6,987 bases of DNA from Fimbriimonadales bacterium (GCA_026416065.1 JAOAFW010000353.1:1-6987), one strand, 5' to 3'; shown: positions 1-6,337, counted from the stretch's first letter. Translations and numbers: made by a program. Notes: a model not told the origin generated them from the letters alone.

Positions 1-995
1 GTCCCAGCCCCCCGCAGTCGCTCCTGATTGTGGGGATGGCAGGGCTGGGCAAGCGTACGCTCGCCCGCTCGCTCGCTGCCGCGTGGCTCTGTCCCGAACA
101 CACACAGCAGGGGCACTGCCAGACCTGCGCCGTGTGTCAGAAATGGTCGGACGCGGGCGAACATCCCGACCTGCGCGTGCTGAAGCGCGACCCCGACCAG
201 ATTAAAATCGACGCGGTGCGCGAGACGCGCAACTGGGCGAATTTCGCGCCTGCGGTCTCGCCATTTCGGTTCGTAATCATAGAAGAGGCGAATCGGCTGA
301 ACCCCGCGGCGGCGAACGCGCTGCTCAAAACTTTAGAGGAGCCACCCCCGCGCTACCATTTTATTCTCACCGCGCCCGCCAGCGACTTGCTGTTGCAAAC
401 GATTCTCTCGCGCTGTCGGATTGTGCGGCTGGGTGCCCTGACGACAGCGGGCGTGTATCAACATCTGAAGGGGCGATTCAACCTGCCCGAAGCGACGCTG
501 CAAACCATCGCCGAATTCTCGGAAGGGGCGATCGGACGCGCGATTCGCTGGGCGGAGACGCTACAACACCCTGAAACGGAGAGCAAGGTCAAGGCGGCGC
601 GGAGCGAGTTGGACGCGCTGCAGAAGCTGCTGGAGGTGTTCGCACGACTCGGCACAGTGTCGCTGGAGGAGGCGTTGCGCCTTGCGTACGACTTCCGCGA
701 GGCGTGTAAGTCGCTGGAGGGCGGCACGGAAGAACGCTCACCGCGCACCGCGCTCGCGCTGGGGTTGGAGTACCTGATTCAATGGTATCGCGACAGCCTC
801 GCTCTGAACTATCCGAACGCCAGCCTGCGTTTTGCGTCCCATCGCGAGCAGATTGCGCCGCTTACCCACCGATTCGCCGACGCCGAGCGCATGCGTGACC
901 TGCAGATTATCACCGAAGCCCGCCGCGCGATACTCGGCAACGCGAATGCGCAGATTGTGACGGAACATCTGTTCGTTCAGCTGCTGCGGGTGTAG
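1..995 (+). CDS. holB: DNA polymerase III delta prime subunit (partial, 5' end outside window)
   Basis: Clamp-loader subunit that, with DnaX and delta, opens the sliding clamp and loads it on DNA. The frame is open from base 3 with no stop, so the N-terminus lies upstream. Numbering from the GTG at 30: a Walker A-like loop at 2-8 (GMAGLGK) followed by Arg where an active ATPase has Thr/Ser; zinc-binding cysteines C21, C30, C33 and C36; a GEHPD segment at 43-47; a Walker B-like strand ending in EEANRL near 85-90; the family hallmark NALLKTLEEPP at 96-106; and SRC at 127-129. The rest, to residue 321, is the helical collar region. The degenerate P-loop fits delta prime, which in many bacteria does not hydrolyse ATP, and argues against DnaX, as does the short C-terminus. 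The GTG at 30 lies inside the P-loop strand and is not the true start. The Uma2 gene follows after 30 nt. Confidence 0.93.
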   Translation, partial: PSPPQSLLIVGMAGLGKRTLARSLAAAWLCPEHTQQGHCQTCAVCQKWSDAGEHPDLRVLKRDPDQIKIDAVRETRNWANFAPAVSPFRFVIIEEANRLNPAAANALLKTLEEPPPRYHFILTAPASDLLLQTILSRCRIVRLGALTTAGVYQHLKGRFNLPEATLQTIAEFSEGAIGRAIRWAETLQHPETESKVKAARSELDALQKLLEVFARLGTVSLEEALRLAYDFREACKSLEGGTEERSPRTALALGLEYLIQWYRDSLALNYPNASLRFASHREQIAPLTHRFADAERMRDLQIITEARRAILGNANAQIVTEHLFVQLLRV

Positions 996-1003
996 GGCAG
1001 GGG

Positions 1004-1009
1004 TATACT
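1004..1009 (+). promoter_or_regulatory. Candidate -10 box (TATACT) for the Uma2-pth unit
   Basis: TATACT lies in the 30-nt gap after the holB stop and matches the bacterial -10 consensus at five of six bases. Exactly 16 nt separate it from the preferred ATG at 1026. No convincing -35 hexamer was seen upstream, where the sequence is holB coding DNA. A start site 6-7 nt downstream would fall at about 1016, within the Shine-Dalgarno stretch, leaving a very short leader. This is inference from sequence only. Confidence 0.4.
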
Positions 1010-1011
1010 TT

Positions 1012-1017
1012 AGAAGG
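1012..1017 (+). promoter_or_regulatory. Ribosome binding site deciding the Uma2 start
   Basis: AGAAGG lies 8 nt before the ATG at 1026. The longer reading from a GTG at 1017 would place the start inside this site, so ATG 1026 is preferred. Confidence 0.6.
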
Positions 1018-1025
1018 TGATTGGT

Positions 1026-1778
1026 ATGCCGCGAGGAACACTACCGCCGCCCGATCTGGAATATCCTGAAACTGACGGTCAGCCGATGGCGAATAACACC
1101 ATACAAGCGGATGTGATGATTCGGCTCAAGGAGGGTCTCGAGGCGATGTTCGCCCATCGAGACGATGTGTTCGTCGCCATCGACCTGTTCTGGTATCCCG
1201 TCAAGGGCAGAAACGACATTCGCCACGCGCCCGATGTGATGGTCGTGTTCGGACGCCCCAATGTCCATCGCCGCTCTTATAAACAGTGGGAAGAGGAGGG
1301 CGTCGCGCCCCAGGTGGTGTTCGAGGTCGTCTCCGACAGCAACACCAAGCAGGAGCTGGAATACGATAAAAAGGACTTCTACGAGCTATACGGCGCGGAG
1401 GAGTATTACATCTACGATCCCTACACGGGGCGCTGGAAGGGTTTCATCCGTCAGGGTAAAAAGCTTGTAGAGGTTCCCGAAATGGAGGGGTGGGTCAGCC
1501 CCCGCCTTGGAATTCGCTTTGAGCGTGGGCGCGAAACTGATCCGGGCGTGTATGACACGGAGGGCAACCCATTCCCTGCCTATGTGCGCCTGCGTGAAGC
1601 GTTGGAGGAGGCTATCGAGCGCGTCGAGCAGGAGCGTCGCCTGCGCGAGCAGGAACGCCAACGCGCCGAACAGGAGCGTCGCCTGCGCGAGCAGGAACGC
1701 CAACGCGCCGAACAGTTAGAGCAAGAACTGCAACGGCTGAGACAGATGTTTCGGGAACGCGGTCTCAGCGAGGAGTAA
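1026..1778 (+). CDS. Uma2 family (DUF820) putative restriction-endonuclease-fold protein with C-terminal coiled coil
   Basis: This 250-residue protein belongs to the Uma2 family, PD-(D/E)XK-fold proteins that often occur in many copies in Cyanobacteria, Chloroflexi and Armatimonadota; their cellular role is poorly defined. Seen in the sequence: APD at 68-70 with candidate catalytic Asp70; PQVVFEVVSDSN at 95-106 with Glu100; Lys115/116 before FYELYG; and the family signature EYYIYDP at 126-132. Thus the core looks intact. From about residue 193 to 240 the chain becomes an Arg/Gln/Glu-rich coiled coil, including a 14-residue unit repeated exactly (202-229), then a short tail ending SEE. The coiled coil suggests oligomerisation. 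ATG 1026 was chosen over GTG 1017 for its AGAAGG site. The stop codon is 4 nt before pth, so the two genes are probably co-transcribed, although pth and Uma2 have no known functional link. Confidence 0.88.
   Translation: MPRGTLPPPDLEYPETDGQPMANNTIQADVMIRLKEGLEAMFAHRDDVFVAIDLFWYPVKGRNDIRHAPDVMVVFGRPNVHRRSYKQWEEEGVAPQVVFEVVSDSNTKQELEYDKKDFYELYGAEEYYIYDPYTGRWKGFIRQGKKLVEVPEMEGWVSPRLGIRFERGRETDPGVYDTEGNPFPAYVRLREALEEAIERVEQERRLREQERQRAEQERRLREQERQRAEQLEQELQRLRQMFRERGLSEE
1629..1712 (+). repeat. Exact 42-bp tandem duplication in the Uma2 coiled coil
   Basis: Bases 1629-1670 and 1671-1712 are identical, and identity runs 3 nt further, into the CAG at 1713-1715. The unit encodes 14 residues (QERRLREQERQRAE), which is two heptads, so the duplication keeps frame and coiled-coil register. 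Identity at synonymous positions points to a recent slippage or unequal-crossover event, not to selection on the protein alone. Confidence 0.95.
1770..1775 (+). promoter_or_regulatory. Ribosome binding site for pth
   Basis: GAGGAG, formed by the last codons of the Uma2 gene, lies 7 nt before GTG 1783. It supports this start over the ATG at 1804, which has only a weak GGAAAG upstream. Confidence 0.6.
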
Positions 1779-1782
1779 GCGC

Positions 1783-2397
1783 GTGCACCTGCTGGAAAGA
1801 CTGATGGGCAAGCCGAGCGTCCATCCCACCCACCTGATTCTCGGGTTGGGCAATCCCGGCGCACAATACGCACCCACACGCCACAATGTGGGCTTCTGGA
1901 CGGTGGACATCCTTGCTGAACGACACGGGATTGAACTCAAAACGCGCCGCCACAACAGTAAACTGGGTGTAGGGCTAATTAACGCCATCCCCGTTGTGCT
2001 GGCGAAACCGCAAACTTACATGAACCTTTCGGGCGAGGCGGCGCGCGCCCTGCTACAGGCATACCACCTGAAACCAGAACAGATGCTGGTGATTTTCGAC
2101 GACATCTGGCTGGAGCCGGGCGTGGTGCGCGTGCGGGCGAAAGGTTCCGCAGGCGGGCACAATGGGATGAAGTCCATCATCGGTGCGATCGGTACAGAGG
2201 CGTTCCCGCGCGTGCGCATCGGAATCGGACAGCCTCCTGAAGATACGGACCTGGCTGACTATGTGTTATCCGTACCGCCGCCTGAGGAGCGCGCACTTTT
2301 ACTGCAAGCGATACAACGCGCCGCCGCCGCCTGCGAAGCGTGGCTGACCGAACCTATCGAACAGGTAATGGGTCAGTATAATCGCACAGAGGGGTAG
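1783..2397 (+). CDS. pth: Peptidyl-tRNA hydrolase (Pth)
   Basis: Cytoplasmic enzyme that cleaves the ester bond of peptidyl-tRNA released from stalled ribosomes and so recycles the tRNA. Seen in the 204-residue product: GLGNPG at 21-26 (Asn24); TRHNVG at 32-37 with the catalytic His34; KPQTYMNLSG at 75-84 with substrate-binding Asn81; FDD at 105-107, where Asp106 aligns with the catalytic Asp93 of E. coli Pth; and GSAGGHNG at 121-128 with Asn127. All core residues are therefore present. Two oddities: about 15 residues precede the usual N-terminal beta strand, and Trp109 replaces the second Asp of the common D-x-x-D-L motif. The GTG start is favoured by GAGGAG 7 nt upstream; ATG 1804 would give a 197-residue protein without most of the extension. 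The gene lies 4 nt after the Uma2 gene and converges on the beta-barrel gene with one base between stops. Confidence 0.96.
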   Translation: MHLLERLMGKPSVHPTHLILGLGNPGAQYAPTRHNVGFWTVDILAERHGIELKTRRHNSKLGVGLINAIPVVLAKPQTYMNLSGEAARALLQAYHLKPEQMLVIFDDIWLEPGVVRVRAKGSAGGHNGMKSIIGAIGTEAFPRVRIGIGQPPEDTDLADYVLSVPPPEERALLLQAIQRAAAACEAWLTEPIEQVMGQYNRTEG

Positions 2398-2398
2398 T

Positions 2399-5347
2399 TT
2401 AGAACATCCAGTTCATACTCGCGTCCAGCGAGCGAGCGCGATAGCTATACTGGCTATATTGCGGGTCTAAGTTCAGCTGTTCGCGGAGTCGATAGCTTAG
2501 TACGAACGCCCAGTTGCGCGTGATGCGATACTCGTAGCCGATATTGAATAGCGTGTCGCGCGAGGACAGATAGCCCCTCAGGTCTGTGCGCTGGAACTCT
2601 GCGAACAGGTTCTGGTTACGTCCGACATCGTAGGTAATCCGCGCGGAGAAACCTACGGGTTCCTGCGCGAAGTTGCCTTGCCCCCCCTGAAACCCCTCGC
2701 CGAACACACTGCGCGTTTTCATCAGGTAGAAGTTCAGATTAATCATCCAGCGCCTCAGTGGACCGATATCCGCCCCCAGGGTCAGGAACTCGTTGCTGGA
2801 ATTGCCCGTTGCGGTAAGGAACTGCACATCCTGTTTAGACCAGTTGGCTGAGAGCGCGAGCCACTCAAACGGCATATAACTCGCGCCGACTGAAAGCGAT
2901 TCCTGGAAACTATTAGTTTGAAAGTCGCCCAGTGAGCGATTCTGGCTCCACTGGAGATCGAGGGAGAGTGTGTTGATCGGTGTCCACTGAATAGTCAGGT
3001 CTTGACCCTTACCGCGCACGCCGTAGTAGGTGTAGCCGCTGAACATCGGCGCGCCCGACGAAAAGCCGTTGCCGTTGAAGCCCACGCCCCATGGGTTGCT
3101 GGGGAAGCCGGAACCGGGTGGGAGTGGACTGCCGTACTGTCGCGAGCGAAAATCGTTCGAGCCGAGATGGAGTGAGCCGGAGTCGCTATCCCGCCAGCGG
3201 TAGTTGATACTGAGGGTACTCAGGGGTCGCCATACGGCTTCGAGGGTGTAGTCGCGTGAGCGTGTTTGGGCGTTGGTTGTGCTGCTCGTCTGGTTCTGAC
3301 GGATGTCGCTGCTGGCGGCAGAGGCGCGCAGGGTGAGCTGCGCGTTTACTGTCCAGTCCAGCTGAGAACGCAAACTGCGGATGCGGTAAAACAGGCGTGT
3401 GCCCCCGCTGAGGCTGCTGAAAGCATTGGAGTTGGACTGTTCGTAGCCCAGCGAGAGGTTAAGGTTTTTCCACCCGCGGGCAAGACTTATGGAATCGCGT
3501 GTCTGGTCTGTGCGCGTGCTGAGGGTGCGGGTGGCGTTGGTGTTCCGGTTCAGAGTGAGTTGAAAGCCGTTTTGGGGTGTGTAGGTATAGGTATAGCTCT
3601 GGATGTCGGTGTCGGTGAAGCTCGCGCCGAAGGTGCTGCTTTGGGTATTTAGGGAAGCGACGCGGGCTTTGCTCAAGCTCGCCTGGAAGTTCGATATCGC
3701 GCTGAAGCGATAGCCTATCTCGGTTTGATACCCGCGTTCGTTGCGCCGAAAGCCGACCGACTCGATGCCGATGAACTCGGCGGGGATGTCGCGGTAGGTG
3801 GCGTTCAGTGTGAGGCGTCCGAACTCAAAACGTCCGATTGCAGTGTGCGCAATCGCTTCGAGGTTGGTGGTTTGTGCCTGCGCTTTGCTCCGCGCTGCGT
3901 TCCAGACGATGTTGCCAACGCGCCCCAGGGGAACGGTGAAATCGACGCCCATCACTTCGCGGTCGCCCCCGATGGTGGAGCTGGGGTCAGGGCGCGGGGT
4001 GTATTCCACCTGAATAATCAGGTTCTGGGGCATGAAGCGTGTGAAGTAGAATCGGTAGGGCAGCACCTCGTCGAAGTAGTAGTCCACGCCTTCCACCTGC
4101 GGCGCGCCGGCGACCGTGATGATAATCGGGTTGTTCACATCGCGCAGCGGTGGGAACTGCAGATCGTAGGGCACACTGGGCGCGCCGAAGCCGAAGAACT
4201 GTTCCGTACGGCGGCGCAAGGGGGTACGTGTGGTGGCTTTCTGCGAGAGCATCGTGAAGCCCAGATTGTAGCCGCGTCCCAGATTCGCCTCATAGCGCCA
4301 GCCTTCCAGCAGGCTGGGCGCGGAGTTGAAGGCGTAGGTCTCGTAGGTCACGATAATCGTGGAGGTGCGCGGGATAATCATCCCGTCGCGGAAGCGCAGG
4401 ATGCCACCGAAGTAGTCGATGGTGTAGTCCTCGCCGCGCCGTTTCTCGACGCCGTCCACCTGCACGCGCTCGCTGCCGTCCACAATTTGACTGCCCTGCA
4501 GGTAGTAAGGTCCGGGACTGTCGTTGCCCTGAATGGTGATTGTGCGGGCGGCGGCTTTCGTTTCAGAGCGGATGTAGCGCATGCGGCTGTTGCCCCACTG
4601 CGCCGTTGCTGTCGCGCCTTTCAGCGTGCGGTTGAAACTCACCAACGGGTTCGAGCCGCCCAGCGCCGCCGTGATGTCGCCCCATTCCAGCGTCAGGTTC
4701 GGCGACTCGTAGGTGTAGGTGATTCGGGCGTCATACGGGTTGCGAAAGCGGCTGTTCGTCCAGCGCCAGTCGAAGCTCAGGAAGCCGAGAAACTTGTTGA
4801 CACGGATGGTTAGCTCGGTGTTGTCCGTCAGGCGTTGCCCGCCCTGCCCGAAGTAGTTCTGGTCGCGAAACGCGCTGAAATCACCTTCCACACTATGCAG
4901 ATGGAAGCCGATACTCTTACGCCCGCTAATCGAAACGGTGCGCTGGAACTCCTGCTGCAGGCTTTCCCAGTCGCGCAGGGTTTTGAGGGCGTCTAAAGTG
5001 TTGCGTTTTTGGGTGCGGGGGCGTTCCTGTGGGGCGGACTGAGCGGGTGTTTCAGGAAGAGCTTCTTTCGGTATGGTAATCGACGGGATGACGCCTGCGG
5101 GCGTGGCGATAGAGGGGAGGGTGAGCTGGGCATGAGAGAGGGTTATTAGCGAAGCGAGCAGGAGGATGAGTGCGGTTTTGAGGTTGCCCTCACCCCCCAG
5201 CCCCCTCTCCCGCACGCGGGAGAGGGGGAGTTTGAATCCCCTCTCCCACTGCGTGGGAGAGGGGCTGGGGGTGAGGGCAACCTGAACTTCCCCGCTCCGC
5301 TCGGAATGACAGCTATCTTGGAATAAATCCAACGCCTCACTTGCCAC
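2399..5347 (-). CDS. Large outer-membrane beta-barrel protein of unknown function, with repeat-encoded presequence
   Basis: The open frame encodes 982 residues from GTG 5347. I recognise no named family. A signal peptide is clear only at 56-73 (basic Lys57, Leu/Ile-rich core, SHA before Gln74). A Pro-rich segment (75-110), a short helical stretch (115-135) and then alternating aromatic/polar beta strands follow to the end. The last residues, LDASMNWMF, give the alternating hydrophobic pattern ending in Phe that is recognised by the BAM machinery. There is no Cys in the mature part, as is usual for outer-membrane proteins. Two related strand-turn motifs occur near 285-336 (VDGVEKRRGEDYTIDY) and 409-450 (VAGAPQVEGVDYYFD), resembling repeats in SprA-like surface proteins of Bacteroidota; that similarity is from memory. 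A Gly/Ser/Asn/Phe-rich stretch at 730-772 may be a surface loop. Residues 1-55 come from intergenic repeats, so the true start is unsure: GTG 5347, TTG 5332 and GTG 5215 are the in-frame options. It is probably co-transcribed with the secreted-protein gene upstream, which it overlaps by 11 nt. Confidence 0.85.
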   Translation of the reverse strand: MASEALDLFQDSCHSERSGEVQVALTPSPSPTQWERGFKLPLSRVRERGLGGEGNLKTALILLLASLITLSHAQLTLPSIATPAGVIPSITIPKEALPETPAQSAPQERPRTQKRNTLDALKTLRDWESLQQEFQRTVSISGRKSIGFHLHSVEGDFSAFRDQNYFGQGGQRLTDNTELTIRVNKFLGFLSFDWRWTNSRFRNPYDARITYTYESPNLTLEWGDITAALGGSNPLVSFNRTLKGATATAQWGNSRMRYIRSETKAAARTITIQGNDSPGPYYLQGSQIVDGSERVQVDGVEKRRGEDYTIDYFGGILRFRDGMIIPRTSTIIVTYETYAFNSAPSLLEGWRYEANLGRGYNLGFTMLSQKATTRTPLRRRTEQFFGFGAPSVPYDLQFPPLRDVNNPIIITVAGAPQVEGVDYYFDEVLPYRFYFTRFMPQNLIIQVEYTPRPDPSSTIGGDREVMGVDFTVPLGRVGNIVWNAARSKAQAQTTNLEAIAHTAIGRFEFGRLTLNATYRDIPAEFIGIESVGFRRNERGYQTEIGYRFSAISNFQASLSKARVASLNTQSSTFGASFTDTDIQSYTYTYTPQNGFQLTLNRNTNATRTLSTRTDQTRDSISLARGWKNLNLSLGYEQSNSNAFSSLSGGTRLFYRIRSLRSQLDWTVNAQLTLRASAASSDIRQNQTSSTTNAQTRSRDYTLEAVWRPLSTLSINYRWRDSDSGSLHLGSNDFRSRQYGSPLPPGSGFPSNPWGVGFNGNGFSSGAPMFSGYTYYGVRGKGQDLTIQWTPINTLSLDLQWSQNRSLGDFQTNSFQESLSVGASYMPFEWLALSANWSKQDVQFLTATGNSSNEFLTLGADIGPLRRWMINLNFYLMKTRSVFGEGFQGGQGNFAQEPVGFSARITYDVGRNQNLFAEFQRTDLRGYLSSRDTLFNIGYEYRITRNWAFVLSYRLREQLNLDPQYSQYSYRARSLDASMNWMF
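5181..5283. repeat. 103-bp palindromic intergenic repeat made of two hairpins
   Basis: The ends form a 17-bp inverted repeat, AGGTTGCCCTCACCCCC at 5181-5197 and its exact complement at 5267-5283. Inside are two hairpins: stem 5201-5212 with 5217-5228 (12 bp, 4-nt loop) and stem 5238-5249 with 5253-5264 (12 bp, 3-nt loop). The two halves are also near-complements of each other, so the whole can fold as one long arm or as a cloverleaf-like form. It resembles the widely dispersed 'CCCTCACCCCCAGCCCC' family, whose translation (LTPSPSP...RG) often contaminates predicted proteins. No transposase is encoded. It looks like a MITE- or REP-type element. Confidence 0.85.
5284..5312 (-). repeat. Short dispersed repeat of the 'TCATTCCGAGCGG' type
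   Basis: On the minus strand this reads TGTCATTCCGAGCGGAGCGG and then GGAAGTTC. It matches the commonly seen genomic repeat whose translation contains HSERS. It directly abuts the palindromic element, and both are read through by the beta-barrel frame (residues 12-20, CHSERSGE). Family membership is judged by recollection, not by a search. Confidence 0.6.
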
Positions 5348-6236
5348 TCGCTGCTGCGTCCTCCTTCTTCGGCTCCTTGCGCGTGAGTGTGGCGTTGAGC
5401 TTCACCTCACTCGTCTCGCGCTCAAAATCCTTCACTTCAGAGCCGTCCTTCTTGATGGGTTCGGTAGTCTGGTTCAGGCTGGCTTGCATCGTCATGCGCT
5501 GTACCAGCCCGTTGTCGGGGTGGTACCACATATTCATCGTGCCTTTCATAACGCCTTTGGTGATGCGCACGGCGGCGTTCTTGTCGTTTGTGGGCTGATA
5601 GAAAGCGTCTTGGTAGGACTCGATGGTCTGCTCGAAGGTTTGCGTGATTTTGTGCAGTTTGACGCCGTTGTACTCCTCCATGCCCTCATAGCGTGCGTTC
5701 ATGGGGATTTTGAGGGCATCGTTACCGCCACCAAGTGCGCGGGTGAACTGCCATGTCATGCCGCTGGTAAGGGGCTTGTCAGGTAGTTCAGTGGGAAACA
5801 GTAGGGTCGCCATGTTGCGCGGGTCGAATCCGGGCAGCTGGAAGCCCATCAGCCCGCCGCCGCTTTGCAGACCGTCCAGTTTGCCTGTCGGATGCACGGT
5901 CGCCGTCGAATCGGGGATGACACTGCGTGCCATGTCCAGTCCTACTGGGAAGGGCTGTCCGTTGAACTCGGCGTCGAACGCTTCTAAACCGGTCTTGACG
6001 GCTGCTTTGCCGCCGTCCTCCACTTTGTCCACCTGCATAAACAGAGTCATTATCAGTTTGAGCGTACCTGCCATACCGGCTGCGCCCGGAATGGGCAGGT
6101 TGCCGTTCAGCTCCACCGTCGCATCGAATAGCTCGCGTTGCTTTTCGGTGAATTTGAACTGTAAGTTTGCGGACTCCTGCGCCCAGAGCGCGCTCGTGAT
6201 GACACTAACCGCCAGTAAACTCGCGAGTTTCCTCAT
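5337..6236 (-). CDS. Secreted protein of unknown function, loosely DUF6263-like
   Basis: The 299-residue product starts with a typical Sec signal peptide: MRKLASLLAVSVITSALWA, with predicted cleavage after Ala19 before Gln20. The mature part has no Cys and reads as a beta-rich domain (LQFKFTEKQRELFDATVELNG; later GMTWQFTRALGG, NARYEGMEEYNGVKLHKI and MWYHPDNGLVQRMTM) before a Lys/Glu/Ala-rich tail. This layout, a repeated 'threshold and conversion' beta protein ending in a 'x-NGLVxRM' strand, reminds me of DUF6263-type secreted proteins; I cannot confirm it. ATG 6236 is preferred over the longer reading from 6464 because AGGAGG lies 8 nt upstream and the signal peptide starts there; the longer N-terminus has no signal and would overlap the divergent gene. 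The gene precedes the outer-membrane barrel gene, which overlaps its 3' end. The periplasm or cell surface is the likely location, and a partner role to the barrel is possible but unproven. Confidence 0.82.
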   Translation of the reverse strand: MRKLASLLAVSVITSALWAQESANLQFKFTEKQRELFDATVELNGNLPIPGAAGMAGTLKLIMTLFMQVDKVEDGGKAAVKTGLEAFDAEFNGQPFPVGLDMARSVIPDSTATVHPTGKLDGLQSGGGLMGFQLPGFDPRNMATLLFPTELPDKPLTSGMTWQFTRALGGGNDALKIPMNARYEGMEEYNGVKLHKITQTFEQTIESYQDAFYQPTNDKNAAVRITKGVMKGTMNMWYHPDNGLVQRMTMQASLNQTTEPIKKDGSEVKDFERETSEVKLNATLTRKEPKKEDAAASGK

Positions 6237-6244
6237 AGCGTCTG

Positions 6245-6250
6245 CCTCCT
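6245..6250 (-). promoter_or_regulatory. Strong ribosome binding site for the secreted-protein gene
   Basis: AGGAGG on the minus strand, 8 nt before ATG 6236. This near-perfect site fixes the start and rules out the 76-residue longer reading. Confidence 0.8.
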
Positions 6251-6255
6251 GCATC

Positions 6256-6299
6256 TGCGTCGATACGCAAGGAAAGTATACCTGCGTTTTTTTGACGCA
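6256..6299. promoter_or_regulatory. Candidate operator pair: two TGCGT/ACGCA inverted repeats around a -10-like box
   Basis: TGCGT at 6256-6260 pairs with ACGCA at 6265-6269 (4-nt spacer). A second pair, TGCGT at 6283-6287 and ACGCA at 6295-6299, has a 7-nt T-rich spacer. Between them, on the minus strand, TATACT (6280 to 6275) is a -10-like box 38 nt before ATG 6236, with no good -35 element. The four identical half-sites flanking a promoter suggest repressor or activator binding; the binder is unknown. The second pair could also fold as a small hairpin. Confidence 0.4.
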
Positions 6300-6323
6300 T
6301 GAGTCGGCTTTTCGTTTTAGCGA

Positions 6324-6334
6324 GGTATCATACC
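6324..6334 (+). promoter_or_regulatory. Palindrome GGTATcATACC overlapping a -10-like TATCAT
   Basis: A perfect 5-bp inverted repeat around a single base. It contains TATCAT (6326-6331), which matches the -10 consensus at five of six bases and ends 6 nt before ATG 6338. That spacing would give transcription starting at or near the start codon, the arrangement of leaderless messages. A TTGACG at 6292-6297 is too far away (28 nt) to act as its -35 element. Confidence 0.3.
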
Positions 6335-6337
6335 GCC

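Noticed and set aside
30..995. Reading holB as complete from GTG 30
   Set aside because: The frame stays open upstream and the GTG encodes the Val just before the P-loop; the family has about 20-30 residues before it.
2377..2382. TATAAT at the end of pth
   Set aside because: It points into the 3' end of a gene on the opposite strand, with no plus-strand gene downstream.
3266..3652. 128-codon plus-strand open frame opposite the barrel gene
   Set aside because: Antisense shadow of the beta-strand region; low-complexity Val/Gly/Ala product with no domain.
3725..4813. Long 362-codon plus-strand open frame opposite the barrel gene
   Set aside because: It lies wholly inside the barrel gene on the other strand, its composition (Ala/Val/Gly/Arg-rich, no recognisable motif) is what an antisense frame in GC-rich DNA gives, and it has no ribosome site I could see.
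5201..5264. Hairpins read as a rho-independent terminator
   Set aside because: Stable stems, but no T-run follows on either strand, and the stems belong to a symmetrical repeat element.
5181..5312. CRISPR array
   Set aside because: The repeats here are inverted copies within one element, not regularly spaced direct repeats with unique spacers.
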